This document shows, piece after piece, positions 33,310 through 41,967 of a DNA stretch of 64,000 bases. Position 1 is the stretch's first letter, and each line of letters starts with the position of its first letter. Under the pieces are notes generated by a model that had not been told where the DNA came from, did no database searches, and was given only the letters and a program-made list of their open reading frames with translations. The stretch spans positions 124,001 through 188,000 of the forward strand of contig NZ_NPFW01000008.1 of assembly GCF_002259405.1 (NCBI RefSeq), given 5' to 3'. Source of the stretch: Rhodococcus sp. 14-2483-1-2. Lineage in GTDB: Bacteria > Actinomycetota > Actinomycetes > Mycobacteriales > Mycobacteriaceae. The translations under genes and the position numbers were made by a program.

Positions 33310-34608
33310 CTACGCCCGGATGCCGACGACCAACGCTGTGATGGTTGTCCAGGTCAGCGACAACAACCCGCGCACCGCCGAGAGCGAGAACGCTGTGGAC
33401 CACACCGTTCGCGTCGACGGTTCCTCGACCGGCAGGCCGGCGAATCGATCGGCCAGCCAGTCCAGTGTCAGCGGCGCGCTGAGCGGGTGCAGCGACAGGT
33501 GTTCGCTCAGCCGATCTCGTAGATAGGTCACGTGGGCACCCGCCTCGATGTACCGATCCACCTGCCCGTCCACGTCGTCGACGGCAATGATCTGATCGTG
33601 CACCGACTGAACGACCAGCAGCGGTGCCGTCGGAGCCGTTCGGCCCGGCTGAATGTCCTGGAACACCTGCACGATCTCGGGCAGAGCCAGCAAGTCTGCC
33701 AACGGAACGTCGATGTAGCGGTCCAGATCGTGCCGCGCGAGGCGGGTGACAGCCCGGACGGTCGTCATGTTCTCGACGGAATCGAGAATGCGCATTCCGT
33801 CCTCGTCCACGTACTGGCGAATGACCCGGTCCAGCTCGGGATAGGTGCGTCGCAGACCCGCAACCACCAGTGTCGGCAACGCCGAATGGAACGTTGCGTT
33901 AAGCCTGGTGAACGCCGAACCTGGATCTCCGACGGGCGAGCCGAGGGCGGCACCGACCACTTCGATCTCCGGAGCGTATTCCGGCGCCATCTCCGCCGCC
34001 CAGGATGTCGCGAGCCCGCCGCCCGAGTAGCCCCACAGCGCTACCGGCGTGGTCGAATGCCGTTCCAGCGGCTCGAACGACAGCGCCGCGCGAACGGCGT
34101 CGAGCGTGCAGAACCCGGGTTCCTGCGGCGAACCCCAGTGACCGTCGGGACCCTCGTGGTCCGGGATCGAGATGGTCCAACCACGGCGCAGGGCGTGCAG
34201 TACCAGCAGGAACTCGAACTGCGGAACCGCACCGAACGCCCGCGAGCCACGCCGAAGCGCATAGGACGGGAAACACGAGGATGCGACGCCGTCGATCGCA
34301 CACTGATACGACAGCAGCACCGGCTGGGCATCCCGCGGGCGCAGCACAGTCGTGACGCTGGCCTGCGGAAAACCACCGAGATCAGCGGTGCGATAGAGCA
34401 GCTGCCAGGCGTCGACTCGCTGGCGCACGCGACCGAACATCGCGACCTCGACCGGCCGCACCTTGAGAATCGTGCCCGGTAGAGCTGCTTCGTACCCCTC
34501 GGGCGCAGTGTAGAAAGGGTCGTCCTCGGGCCTGGTCGCGTCGCTCCGGCTCGGTGCTCGTTCCACCGGCCAGGGCTGTTCGTCCCCCAATGATCTGTCG
34601 ACGCTCAT
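33310..34608 (-). CDS. LIP-family triacylglycerol lipase/esterase
   Basis: 432 residues. The LIP (secretory lipase) fold is clear: FYTAPEGYEAALPGTILKVRPVEV near the N-terminus, nucleophile elbow LWGYSGGGLATSWAAE at about 205, the acid in VQSVHDQIIAVDDVDG and the His in LSEHLSLHP. It is related to fungal and mycobacterial/rhodococcal LIP lipases, but this copy has no obvious signal peptide, starting with a polar 45-residue segment. A cytosolic or non-classical location is possible. It lies 14 bp upstream of the phosphodiesterase gene on the same strand. Confidence 0.88.
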   Translation of the reverse strand: MSVDRSLGDEQPWPVERAPSRSDATRPEDDPFYTAPEGYEAALPGTILKVRPVEVAMFGRVRQRVDAWQLLYRTADLGGFPQASVTTVLRPRDAQPVLLSYQCAIDGVASSCFPSYALRRGSRAFGAVPQFEFLLVLHALRRGWTISIPDHEGPDGHWGSPQEPGFCTLDAVRAALSFEPLERHSTTPVALWGYSGGGLATSWAAEMAPEYAPEIEVVGAALGSPVGDPGSAFTRLNATFHSALPTLVVAGLRRTYPELDRVIRQYVDEDGMRILDSVENMTTVRAVTRLARHDLDRYIDVPLADLLALPEIVQVFQDIQPGRTAPTAPLLVVQSVHDQIIAVDDVDGQVDRYIEAGAHVTYLRDRLSEHLSLHPLSAPLTLDWLADRFAGLPVEEPSTRTVWSTAFSLSAVRGLLSLTWTTITALVVGIRA

Positions 34609-34668
34609 GTGCCACCGCTTCTTGTCCGAGTCTCGCCGTCACACTAACTTGCCCTCGACGACCCCATT

Positions 34669-35964
34669 TCATGCAGCCTGCTGCCAATTGGTGATCAGGA
34701 CATCGGTCGCGTAGCTGAGGTCGAGGCCTTCACCACCCCAGTTCGGGACGATGGCGTCGGGCGCGATGCCGCCGTACCGTCGCCTCATCTCGTCGGCGAC
34801 TCCCGACATCGCGGGAGCGTGGATTACCTCGGTTCCCGACGGATGACGAAACGAGAAGCGTTGATCTCCACGGGCTTCGATGAAGAAGTAACCGTCGTGC
34901 AGCGCTCGATGGTGTTCGCCGCACAGCAGGACCAGGTTGTCGAGAGTGGTCTCACCACCGCGTGACCGATAGGTGACATGATGCGCATGCATGAAGCGAG
35001 TACGGCCGCATCCCGGCACCGCGCAGCATCGGTCGCGAATGATCAACTGACGCAACTGGGTTCGGCTCGGAGCCTTGGCGGTGGCACTCCAACGCACGGT
35101 CTTGCCGAGGCGGCCGTGACCGACCGTCCGCACGACTGCGCAGCACAGCACCTGAGCCAACGTTTCGTCGTCCAGACCCGGGCCGTCGTCGAAATGGGCG
35201 TGATCGCATCCGGCTTCGGCACTGTTGCCGATGTGGACCAACACTTCCGCTGCCGGTGAGACAACCGGCGAATCCAGCGCAGCGCAGACCATCTCGGCCA
35301 TGGCGATCATCGCCGGCACCGGATCGATGGGAGCGGGGGCGGCCCGATCTGCGCCGCGTTCCTCCTCCGTGCGGGTGCGTTCGTACTCCGCCCTGGTCAA
35401 TGCAGCCATGATCCGTTTACCGTCCTCGGGCCGAAAGCGCGCCGTCAGCACGAGCGAGCCGTCGTCCTCGTCCCAGCGCCACCGTCCGACGCACGGATCT
35501 CGGTCCACACCGTTCTGCCGAGTGGGACGCATCGCCTTCTTCAGACCACGGCAGAGCCGTTCGATATGTGCGGCGGGAGCATCGAGCGCCTTCTGCAGCA
35601 GCGACGCCTCGTTCTCGGCCGTCGCCACCCGCGTCATCGCCCGTACCTTCGAGTACGAGACCGTGCCGCTCAGATACGCCGAGGTGATCAGCGGTAGCTC
35701 TCGCATCGCTTTGGCAACCCGCACCTGCTCACGGGCCGTGTGCAGGTCGACTCCCGCACGCCAGGACAACCAGTGCGCACACGACCGCACTTCCCAGCCC
35801 GCCCATCCGCGTCGCACGTCGAACTCACCCACCAAGATCAGATACTGCGCCGACGCCGCAGCGATCTGACCGGCCAGAGCGCATATCTCGGTTTCGATCT
35901 CTCTCGTCTCGATCCGTCCCGCCTCGGATCCCGTCTCGGCCATGTCGATCACGAACGCCCCCAT
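34669..35964 (-). CDS. DUF222 / HNH-endonuclease (13E12-repeat family) protein
   Basis: 431 residues. The N-terminal DUF222 region has WEVRSCAHWLSWRAGVDLHTAREQVRVAKAMRELPLI and SYSKVRAMTRVA. The C-terminal HNH nuclease has IIRDRCCAVPGCGRTRFMHAHHVTYRSRGGETTLDNLVLLCGEHHRALHDG, with its CxxC and HH residues complete. Many paralogues occur in mycobacteria (13E12 family), where several are part of the LexA/SOS regulon. A LexA-like box lies directly upstream. ATG at 35964 is the longest start; MAETGSE at 35943 is an alternative. No inverted repeats or target duplications suggest a mobile element. Confidence 0.9.
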   Translation of the reverse strand: MGAFVIDMAETGSEAGRIETREIETEICALAGQIAAASAQYLILVGEFDVRRGWAGWEVRSCAHWLSWRAGVDLHTAREQVRVAKAMRELPLITSAYLSGTVSYSKVRAMTRVATAENEASLLQKALDAPAAHIERLCRGLKKAMRPTRQNGVDRDPCVGRWRWDEDDGSLVLTARFRPEDGKRIMAALTRAEYERTRTEEERGADRAAPAPIDPVPAMIAMAEMVCAALDSPVVSPAAEVLVHIGNSAEAGCDHAHFDDGPGLDDETLAQVLCCAVVRTVGHGRLGKTVRWSATAKAPSRTQLRQLIIRDRCCAVPGCGRTRFMHAHHVTYRSRGGETTLDNLVLLCGEHHRALHDGYFFIEARGDQRFSFRHPSGTEVIHAPAMSGVADEMRRRYGGIAPDAIVPNWGGEGLDLSYATDVLITNWQQAA

Positions 35965-35967
35965 TCA

Positions 35968-35983
35968 TCGAATACATGTTCGA
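35968..35983. promoter_or_regulatory. LexA/SOS-box-like palindrome
   Basis: TCGAATACATGTTCGA agrees with the mycobacterial LexA consensus TCGAACATATGTTCGA at 14 of 16 positions. It ends 4 bp before the start of the DUF222/HNH gene. A neighbouring perfect repeat, TGTTCG-A-CGAACA (35978-35990), overlaps it. Induction of this gene by DNA damage is the expectation. Confidence 0.65.
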
Positions 35984-36123
35984 CGAACAGTACGGTGGGG
36001 CACCGACAAGAACTTCTCGACGGGGTTCGACTCGTCCCCGCGGGGACGTCTCGGGCTTGCTTTCTGGCCGGTGGGCCCGATACTGACACCAGATGCTGGT
36101 TCCGACCGAAGGGTGGTGCAGCC

Positions 36124-37023
36124 GTGGAGAGTACCGACACCTGGGGCATTGCCGGCGCGGAGTTCCTGCGGTGGTATCTACTCGCAGCCGTCCTCGCAGT
36201 GGCCCTGACGCTGGTGAGTAACCGGCTCGCTGCACATCGGTCCGCTTCGGCATCGCCGACCGGACGAGCCCTCACCCCACCCGAGGTCGGGGCGCTCACC
36301 AGCGACGACCAGGCGGTGATGGCGTCGTTGGCAATCCTGCGCGGTGCCGACGTGATCGATTCGCGGGGAAGTCGGCGGCGCACCCTGACCGATTCCGAGC
36401 GCATGCAGCTGGATTGGTTCACGCGCGCCGTCCTCGAACGACTCGGCAGCGGAAAGGCACCCCTGGTTCGATCCCGGCTGGTGACGAACATGTCCGGTTC
36501 GTGTGCGCAGCTGCGTAACGCTCTCGTCGACGAAGGCTTGATGCACGGCGCCGCCGCGCAGCCCATGCTGCCCCGAACGTTCCCCATCCTCTTCGTCGCA
36601 GCCCTCGGGGTCGCACGCATCGTTGCAGGCATCGCGAACGGTAAGCCGGTCGGCTTCCTCGTCGGCATCGTCGTCCTGCTGCTCGTGGCACTTCCGTTCG
36701 CAGTTCGCCGACGACGTCGAACCGCACTCGGCGATGCCGAACTGCGACGCCTCCGCACCGAGAACGACTATCTCTCGCCACGCTCTCGCCCGTCCTTCAC
36801 CGCCTACGGTCCGTCGCGCGCTGGCATGTCGGCCGCGCTCTTCGGAGCGGGAGCACTGATGCTGCTCGATCCAGCGATGGCGGGCGCGCTGAGCTACGGA
36901 TCCGCTCACGCCGGCGGAGCTGCATCGTTCGGATTCGGCGGCGACAGCGGAAGCAGTGGCGACAGCGGCGGCGGTGACGGCGGTGGTGGCGGTGGCGGCT
37001 GCGGCGGCGGGTGCGGCGGGTGA
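36124..37023 (+). CDS. TIGR04222-type membrane protein with Gly/Cys-rich C-terminal tail
   Basis: 299 residues. TM1 is near 10-33 (FLRWYLLAAVLAVALTLVSN), a ~100-residue cytosolic domain contains ALTPPEVGALTSDDQAVMASLAIL, then two helices (about 155-210) and a further hydrophobic stretch. The last ~30 residues are low complexity: Gly/Ser/Asp, then a poly-Gly run ending CGGGCGG, with Cys at about 293 and 297. The GTG at 36124 was chosen from the first helix. The stop overlaps the DUF692 gene start (GTGA). The pairing with DUF692 and the Cys tail make the tail a candidate modification substrate. Confidence 0.85.
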   Translation: MESTDTWGIAGAEFLRWYLLAAVLAVALTLVSNRLAAHRSASASPTGRALTPPEVGALTSDDQAVMASLAILRGADVIDSRGSRRRTLTDSERMQLDWFTRAVLERLGSGKAPLVRSRLVTNMSGSCAQLRNALVDEGLMHGAAAQPMLPRTFPILFVAALGVARIVAGIANGKPVGFLVGIVVLLLVALPFAVRRRRRTALGDAELRRLRTENDYLSPRSRPSFTAYGPSRAGMSAALFGAGALMLLDPAMAGALSYGSAHAGGAASFGFGGDSGSSGDSGGGDGGGGGGGCGGGCGG

Positions 37024-37859
37024 GCATCGATGCCCTGCCTGCGGGCCTCGGAATCGGTTGGCGCTCCGAGATTTCGGGGATCATCTCGCAATTGCCGGGT
37101 CTCGCGTTCTGCGAGGTGATCGCCGAATCGATCGGGGACCACGCACCGGAGCGCCTCACCGCGTTGGGCGTCCCCGTCGTCACTCATGGAATCGCCCTGT
37201 CCCTGGGCGGTGCCGAGCCGGTCGAGCCGCACCGAATTGCGCACCTGGAACGGGTGGCGTCGATGCTCGGCTCACCGATCGTCAGCGAGCACGTCGCCTT
37301 CGTCCGCGCCGACGGAATCGAGGCCGGTCACTTGCTACCGGTGCCGCGGACTCGTGAAGCCCTGACGGTGCTGGCTCGCAACATCACGCGGACCCAGGAC
37401 GGCCTTTCCGTCCCGCTGGCCGTGGAAAACATTGCGGCACTGTTCGATTGGCCGGACGACGAGCTCACCGAGAGCGAGTTTCTCACCGAGCTGGTCGAAC
37501 GCACGGGCGTGTGTCTGGTGTTGGACATCGCCAACGTCCATGCCAACGCGCGCAACCGACGCCGTGACCCCTGGATCGAACTGACACGACTGCCCCTGGA
37601 ACGAATTGCCTACTGCCACATCGCCGGTGGCACCGTTCGCGACGGCTTCTACCACGACACGCACACTGCATCCGTACCGGAGGAAGTGCTCGAGCTGCTC
37701 CGCACGTTCACCGCGGCAGGGCACCGCCCGCCGTTGATGCTCGAACGCGACGGCCATTACCCGCCCGAACACGAGCTGTTCGACGAACTCGATGCGATCT
37801 CCGATTCCGCCGGCCTGACACGAATCACCCCGAACCGGCTGCTGGGCCGGACCACGTGA
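37020..37859 (+). CDS. DUF692 / MNIO multinuclear non-haem iron oxidase-like enzyme
   Basis: 279 residues, TIM-barrel. MNIO landmarks are present in order: GLGIGWRSEI at the N-terminus, VTHGIALSLG with a ligand His, IVSEHVAFV, LAVENIA (Glu), LVLDIANVHANAR (Asp and Asn ligands), AYCHIAGG (His), YHDTHTASVPEEV and LMLERDG. Characterised relatives (MbnB, TglH) use two or three irons to modify Cys of peptide precursors. GTG start overlaps the previous stop and the stop overlaps the next start, so the three genes are translationally coupled. The Gly/Cys tail of the preceding gene is the obvious candidate substrate. Confidence 0.92.
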   Translation: MSIDALPAGLGIGWRSEISGIISQLPGLAFCEVIAESIGDHAPERLTALGVPVVTHGIALSLGGAEPVEPHRIAHLERVASMLGSPIVSEHVAFVRADGIEAGHLLPVPRTREALTVLARNITRTQDGLSVPLAVENIAALFDWPDDELTESEFLTELVERTGVCLVLDIANVHANARNRRRDPWIELTRLPLERIAYCHIAGGTVRDGFYHDTHTASVPEEVLELLRTFTAAGHRPPLMLERDGHYPPEHELFDELDAISDSAGLTRITPNRLLGRTT

Positions 37860-39415
37860 ACGAGAACTTGGCGCGACGACAGAAGGAGCTGATCCGCGCA
37901 CTCGTCGCGGGAGACCCGCTGCCCCCGGGGTTCGATTCGGCCACCATCGACGCCACGCGAACAGCTCTGCTGCGCAAGCGGGCAGCCGAGATCGCGGCTC
38001 GGTACCCGGCGGCGCCGTCGGCGCTGGGGGAGAGGTACGACGAGCTGTTCGACCGATGGGCGTCCGACCGACCCAAGACGTCCACCGCCGCCGATGCGAA
38101 AGCCTTCTACGAGGCGATGCGTCGGGCAGGGGAGTTGGACGCGACACATCCGGGACTGCCTGGGCAGCGAATGCCCTACATGGCCGAAGCCCGCAACTCT
38201 CTCGTGCGCTTTCGCAGTCCGCTGCGCGGGACGTGGTTGACGTCGCTGTTCGGTGCGGTGCTTCTCGTTGCGCTGCCGATCGTCACGGTGACGGGGTTGC
38301 TCTCGTACAGCGCCTACGGGCCGCAGTTCGGCCAGGCCAAACCCGGTGCCGTGGGGTGGCTGCGGTTGCCGTACTTCGACTGGCCCACCGACCCTGCCTG
38401 GCTGTACCAACTCACGCAGGGCCTGCATGTCGGGCTCGGGCTGATCATCGTGCCGCTCGTCATCGCCAAACTGTGGTCGGTGATGCCCAAGCTCGTCGAA
38501 CTGCCACCGGTTCGATCGCCTGCACATGCGCTCGAACGACTGTCGCTGTTGGCACTGGTCGGTGGCTTGCTGTTCGAGATCGTCACCGGTGTTCTCAACA
38601 TCCAGTACGACTACGTGTTCGGTTTCGACTTCTACGCCGCTCACTACTTCGGTGCCTGGGTGTTCATCTCCGGATTTCTGGTCCACCTGGGTCTCAAGGT
38701 CCCGCTGATGTGGCGCACCCTGCGGTCCGAGTCGCTGATGGACGTTCTGCGCGCCCGCAACGAAGCGCCGGACCAGCAGACCGACGACAACCCTCCGTCG
38801 ACCATGAGTCGACGCGGTGCCATCGGATTGGTCGCTGCAGGAATGGGTTTCATCGCCGTGCTGACGGTGGGACAGACGCTCGGGGGAGTGCTGCGCAAGG
38901 CAGCGATTCTGCTACCCCGCGGGCGCTCCTACGGTGATGGCCCCAACGACTTCCAGATCAACCGAACGGCCGAAGCCGCGGGGATCACCGAGGCGCAGAC
39001 CGGAGCCGACTGGCAACTGACGATCAGCAGCGCAGCCGAGGACGCCGTCCCGATCGTGTTGACCCGAGGCAGGCTGCTGTCGATGCCGCAGCGCACTGCC
39101 GAACTTCCGATCGCGTGCGTCGAAGGATGGTCCACCACGCAGACGTGGACCGGCGTCCCGTTGGCCGAACTCGCCGCGCTGGCAGGCGTCCCCGCACCGC
39201 GCTCGGCCGAGGTGAGCTCGCTGGAGCAGAACGGAGCCTTCACCCGTGCGGTGCTGCAGGGAAATCAAGCGGCGCATCCGGACTCGTTGCTGGCCTTGAA
39301 GGTCAACGGTGTCGATCTCTCGCTCGATCACGGATTTCCCGCGCGCGTGATCGTTCCTGCCCTCCCGGGCGTCCACAACACCAAATGGGTCGCCGACATC
39401 GTGTTCCGTTCGTGA
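37856..39415 (+). CDS. Fusion of small helical domain, b-type cytochrome and molybdopterin (YedY/SUOX-like) domain
   Basis: 519 residues in three parts. Residues 1-about 120 are soluble and helical (RRQKELIRALVAGDPLPPGFD, LLRKRAAEIAARYP). I recall similar segments attached to actinobacterial DUF692 proteins. About 125-340: four or five membrane helices with His in YQLTQGLHVGLGLI and AHYFGAWVFISGFLVHLGL, like a cytochrome b561/YedZ haem module. About 355-519: a sulfite-oxidase-fold Mo domain with the probable Mo-ligand Cys at about 421 in IACVEGWSTTQTWTGVPL and the C-terminal GVHNTKWV. It lacks a Tat signal because the Mo domain follows TM helices. Role: electron transfer linked to the MNIO genes, by inference. 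Confidence 0.85.
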   Translation: MNENLARRQKELIRALVAGDPLPPGFDSATIDATRTALLRKRAAEIAARYPAAPSALGERYDELFDRWASDRPKTSTAADAKAFYEAMRRAGELDATHPGLPGQRMPYMAEARNSLVRFRSPLRGTWLTSLFGAVLLVALPIVTVTGLLSYSAYGPQFGQAKPGAVGWLRLPYFDWPTDPAWLYQLTQGLHVGLGLIIVPLVIAKLWSVMPKLVELPPVRSPAHALERLSLLALVGGLLFEIVTGVLNIQYDYVFGFDFYAAHYFGAWVFISGFLVHLGLKVPLMWRTLRSESLMDVLRARNEAPDQQTDDNPPSTMSRRGAIGLVAAGMGFIAVLTVGQTLGGVLRKAAILLPRGRSYGDGPNDFQINRTAEAAGITEAQTGADWQLTISSAAEDAVPIVLTRGRLLSMPQRTAELPIACVEGWSTTQTWTGVPLAELAALAGVPAPRSAEVSSLEQNGAFTRAVLQGNQAAHPDSLLALKVNGVDLSLDHGFPARVIVPALPGVHNTKWVADIVFRS

Positions 39416-39533
39416 CTTCCAGCTGTGCGCTTTTCAAACCCCCGCGAATGGTAAAGAATCTTTCTTCGGTGGCCCGCGGGGCTGCCGACGAGGGTATGCC
39501 CTCGCCTGGATGAGTTCCGAAGGTCATGTCGCC

Positions 39534-40136
39534 ATGCTTGCTTTGTCCAGAGGCCTCCTCGCCGCAGGTGCAGCTCTCACTCTGCTGTTCGCCGCAGGCT
39601 GTTCGTCGTCCGAAGCCGGCAACGCGGTCGCCGCAGATACCACCACAGCCGCCTCGACGTCCACCGCTCCCAGCACGACCGACGACGTCTCGGGCCAAGA
39701 GGGCATCGACGCCGGCGGCTCCACCGACATCGATGTGGAGATCGGTCAATGCGTCCAGCTCGGCGGGACGATGACGGCCGCCACCATCGAGAACGCCGAA
39801 TGCGGCAGCATGGAATCGAACTACAAGGTCATCGCCAAGGCCGAGCAGAACGAGCAGTGCCCCACCGACGTGAACCAGACCTACTACGAGACGCTCGACG
39901 GGGTCGAGCAGGGCGCTCTGTGCCTCGACGTCGACTGGGTTGTCGACGGCTGCATGAGCGTCCCCACCATGGGTATGGACGAGCCATCACGAGTCGACTG
40001 CAGCGACCCCAGTGCGACCGACGTCGAACAGGTCACCGAGATCAAAACCGGTACCGCCGATCCCAACGAATGCCCCGAAGGTGGATTCGCCTACGAATCA
40101 AGGCAATTCGTCGTCTGCACCACGACGATCTCCTAG
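39534..40136 (+). CDS. LppU-like lipoprotein
   Basis: 200 residues. The N-terminus is a lipoprotein signal ending TLLFAAGCSSSEAGN, with Cys at about 23. A Thr/Ser/Asp linker follows, then a Cys-rich domain (VEIGQCVQLGGTMTAATIENAECGS, CPTDVNQTYYETLDGVEQGALCLDVDWVVDGCM) that matches the mycobacterial LppU pattern with paired disulfides. Anchored outside the inner membrane; function unknown. The ATG at 39534 was preferred over 39510 because GAAGG lies 10-14 bases upstream; 39510 would add eight residues. Confidence 0.8.
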   Translation: MLALSRGLLAAGAALTLLFAAGCSSSEAGNAVAADTTTAASTSTAPSTTDDVSGQEGIDAGGSTDIDVEIGQCVQLGGTMTAATIENAECGSMESNYKVIAKAEQNEQCPTDVNQTYYETLDGVEQGALCLDVDWVVDGCMSVPTMGMDEPSRVDCSDPSATDVEQVTEIKTGTADPNECPEGGFAYESRQFVVCTTTIS

Positions 40137-40223
40137 TCGCGCCGAGCCGACTTGCCAGAGACCATGCGTTTCGTAAAGAGTGAGACAGGTCACTGAGCAC
40201 CCGCCGGCACGCGAGGAGAACCG

Positions 40224-41474
40224 ATGACCGAGACCACTGCACCTCCGAAATGGAAGGTGGTCGGCCCCGGACTGGTGGTCGCCGCAACCGGCATCGGCGC
40301 CGCCGACCTCGTCGCCACGTTGGTGGCCGGCTCGCGCTACGGCTACGCACTGCTCTGGGTCATCATCGTCGGCGTCGTCATGAAAGTCGTTCTGGTGGAA
40401 GGTGCCGGCCGTTACACGTTGGCGTCGGGCAACACGATCTTCCAGGGCTGGCGTTCGCTGGGTAGATGGACGACGGTGTATTTCGCGCCGTACATCGTGA
40501 TCTGGGGATTCGTCTACGGGGCGGCAGCGATGTCGTCGAGCGCGTTACCGATCGTCGCACTGTTCCCGGCACTGGATCTCAAGGTCGTCGCCATCGCATC
40601 CGGGCTCCTCGGGTTCGCGTTGATCTGGCTGGGCAGCTATGGATTCTTCGAGAAGATCATCACCGTCTTCGTCGGGATCATGTTCGTCACCGTGATCGGT
40701 GCTGCAGTGGTGGCGGTTCCGAACGTTCCCGCGATCGTCAAGGGCATCGTCCCCACCATTCCCGACGGCTCGATCGTGTACGTCCTCGGCCTCGCCGGTG
40801 GCGTCGGTGGCACCATCACGCTCGCCGCATACGGCTACTGGCTACGCGAGAAAGGCTGGATCACACCGAAATTCATGCGTGTCATGCGCATCGACAATTC
40901 GATGGCCTACGTCATCTCCGGCATCTTCGTCCTCGCGATGCTCATCGTCGGTGCCGAACTGCTGTACTCGTCGCAGATCGCGATCTCCACCGGCGATCAA
41001 GGGTTGATCCAACTCTCCGACGTACTCGCCGACCGCTACGGCACGGTGTTCGGCTACGTGTTCCTCATCGGATTCTGGTCGGCGTCGTTCTCGTCGCTGA
41101 TCGGGGTGTGGAACGGCGTGAGCCTGATGTTCGCGGACTTCGTCGGCAATCTGAAGGGCCTCGAACAGGGTCACCCGGAAACGCGAGTGGGCGGCAAATA
41201 CTTCCGCTGGTACGTCGCGTGGCTGACGTTCCCGCCCATGGCGCTGCTCTGGCTGGACCAACCGATCGGGCTCGTGCTCACCTACGGCGTCCTCGGGGCG
41301 GTGTTCATGCCGTTCCTGGCGGTGACGCTGTTGATTCTGCTCAACAGCGACCGTGTGCCGCGGCAGTGGCGCAACGGCTGGTTCACCAACCTCACGCTGG
41401 GTGTCTGCGCATTCCTGTTCGCGTGGCTCGCCGTCGACCAGGTATTGGATGCGCTCGACAAGTACGTGTACTAG
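40224..41474 (+). CDS. Atypical Nramp-family divalent metal transporter
   Basis: 416 residues with 11 hydrophobic helices in the Nramp order. In TM1, where metal-transporting Nramps have DPGN, this protein reads VVAATGIGAADLVATLVAGS. In TM6, where they have the MPH-type metal-binding Met, it reads GGTITLAAYGYWLREKGW. Both key metal sites are therefore replaced, so it is probably not a Mn/Fe importer. Divergent Nramp-related groups with other substrates (Mg2+, Al3+ or unknown) exist. GAGGAG precedes the ATG. Overlaps the convergent gene by 4 bases. Confidence 0.85.
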   Translation: MTETTAPPKWKVVGPGLVVAATGIGAADLVATLVAGSRYGYALLWVIIVGVVMKVVLVEGAGRYTLASGNTIFQGWRSLGRWTTVYFAPYIVIWGFVYGAAAMSSSALPIVALFPALDLKVVAIASGLLGFALIWLGSYGFFEKIITVFVGIMFVTVIGAAVVAVPNVPAIVKGIVPTIPDGSIVYVLGLAGGVGGTITLAAYGYWLREKGWITPKFMRVMRIDNSMAYVISGIFVLAMLIVGAELLYSSQIAISTGDQGLIQLSDVLADRYGTVFGYVFLIGFWSASFSSLIGVWNGVSLMFADFVGNLKGLEQGHPETRVGGKYFRWYVAWLTFPPMALLWLDQPIGLVLTYGVLGAVFMPFLAVTLLILLNSDRVPRQWRNGWFTNLTLGVCAFLFAWLAVDQVLDALDKYVY

Positions 41475-41914
41475 TCGGCCGCTTCCAGGCGGGACCGCAG
41501 TGTCGACTCCGTGTGCTTGATCGCCTGACCCACAACGGGTTCGACCACAGCGCCGAGCACCTTGCCCGCGATGCCGCCGGGCAGGCTGTAGCGGAACACC
41601 ACGTCCAGACGGGTACCGCCGTCTGCCGTATCGGAGAACGACCACGTGGACGAGTTGGACAGGCCCTCGACCGATTCGAGTGTGAGCCTCTCGTTGTGGA
41701 CCCATTCGGTCACGTGCACAACGGAGGTGAGGGCCTTCGGACCGATCTGCATCGTCGCGTCGTACGTGGCACCGAGGCCGGACAGGATGTCGCTCTTCGG
41801 CTCGAACCGGGTGATGCCGAACATCCACTGCGGGACGTTCCTGAAGTCGTCCATGTAAGCGAACGCCGCGTCGCGACTTGTCGATGCCACGGCCGAACGA
41901 TTTATTTCACGCAC
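41471..41914 (-). CDS. SRPBCC-superfamily (polyketide cyclase/START-like) protein
   Basis: 147 residues. Pattern: an N-terminal strand with REINRSAVASTSRDAAFAYMDDFRNVPQWMFGI, then GATYDATMQIG, TEWVHNERLTLESVEG, TWSFSDTADGGTRLDVVFRYSLPGG and a long C-terminal helix (VVEPVVGQAIKHTESTLRSRLE). This is the usual ligand-binding helix-grip fold; ligand unknown. GTG start at 41914. Overlaps the nramp gene tail to tail by 4 bases. Stands alone. Confidence 0.82.
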   Translation of the reverse strand: MREINRSAVASTSRDAAFAYMDDFRNVPQWMFGITRFEPKSDILSGLGATYDATMQIGPKALTSVVHVTEWVHNERLTLESVEGLSNSSTWSFSDTADGGTRLDVVFRYSLPGGIAGKVLGAVVEPVVGQAIKHTESTLRSRLEAAD

Positions 41915-41967
41915 CGGTGCACCCTAGTACACGCTACGCAGTGTTACGCATACTTTCGCGGTCCGTT

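Noticed and set aside
34669..35964. HNH gene as an intron endonuclease or mobile element
   Set aside because: DUF222-HNH proteins are a resident chromosomal family in these bacteria; no flanking repeats, interrupted gene or target duplication was seen.
36940..37022. GGC-rich simple repeat
   Set aside because: It is the coding region for the Gly-rich tail of the membrane protein and is in frame to its stop codon.
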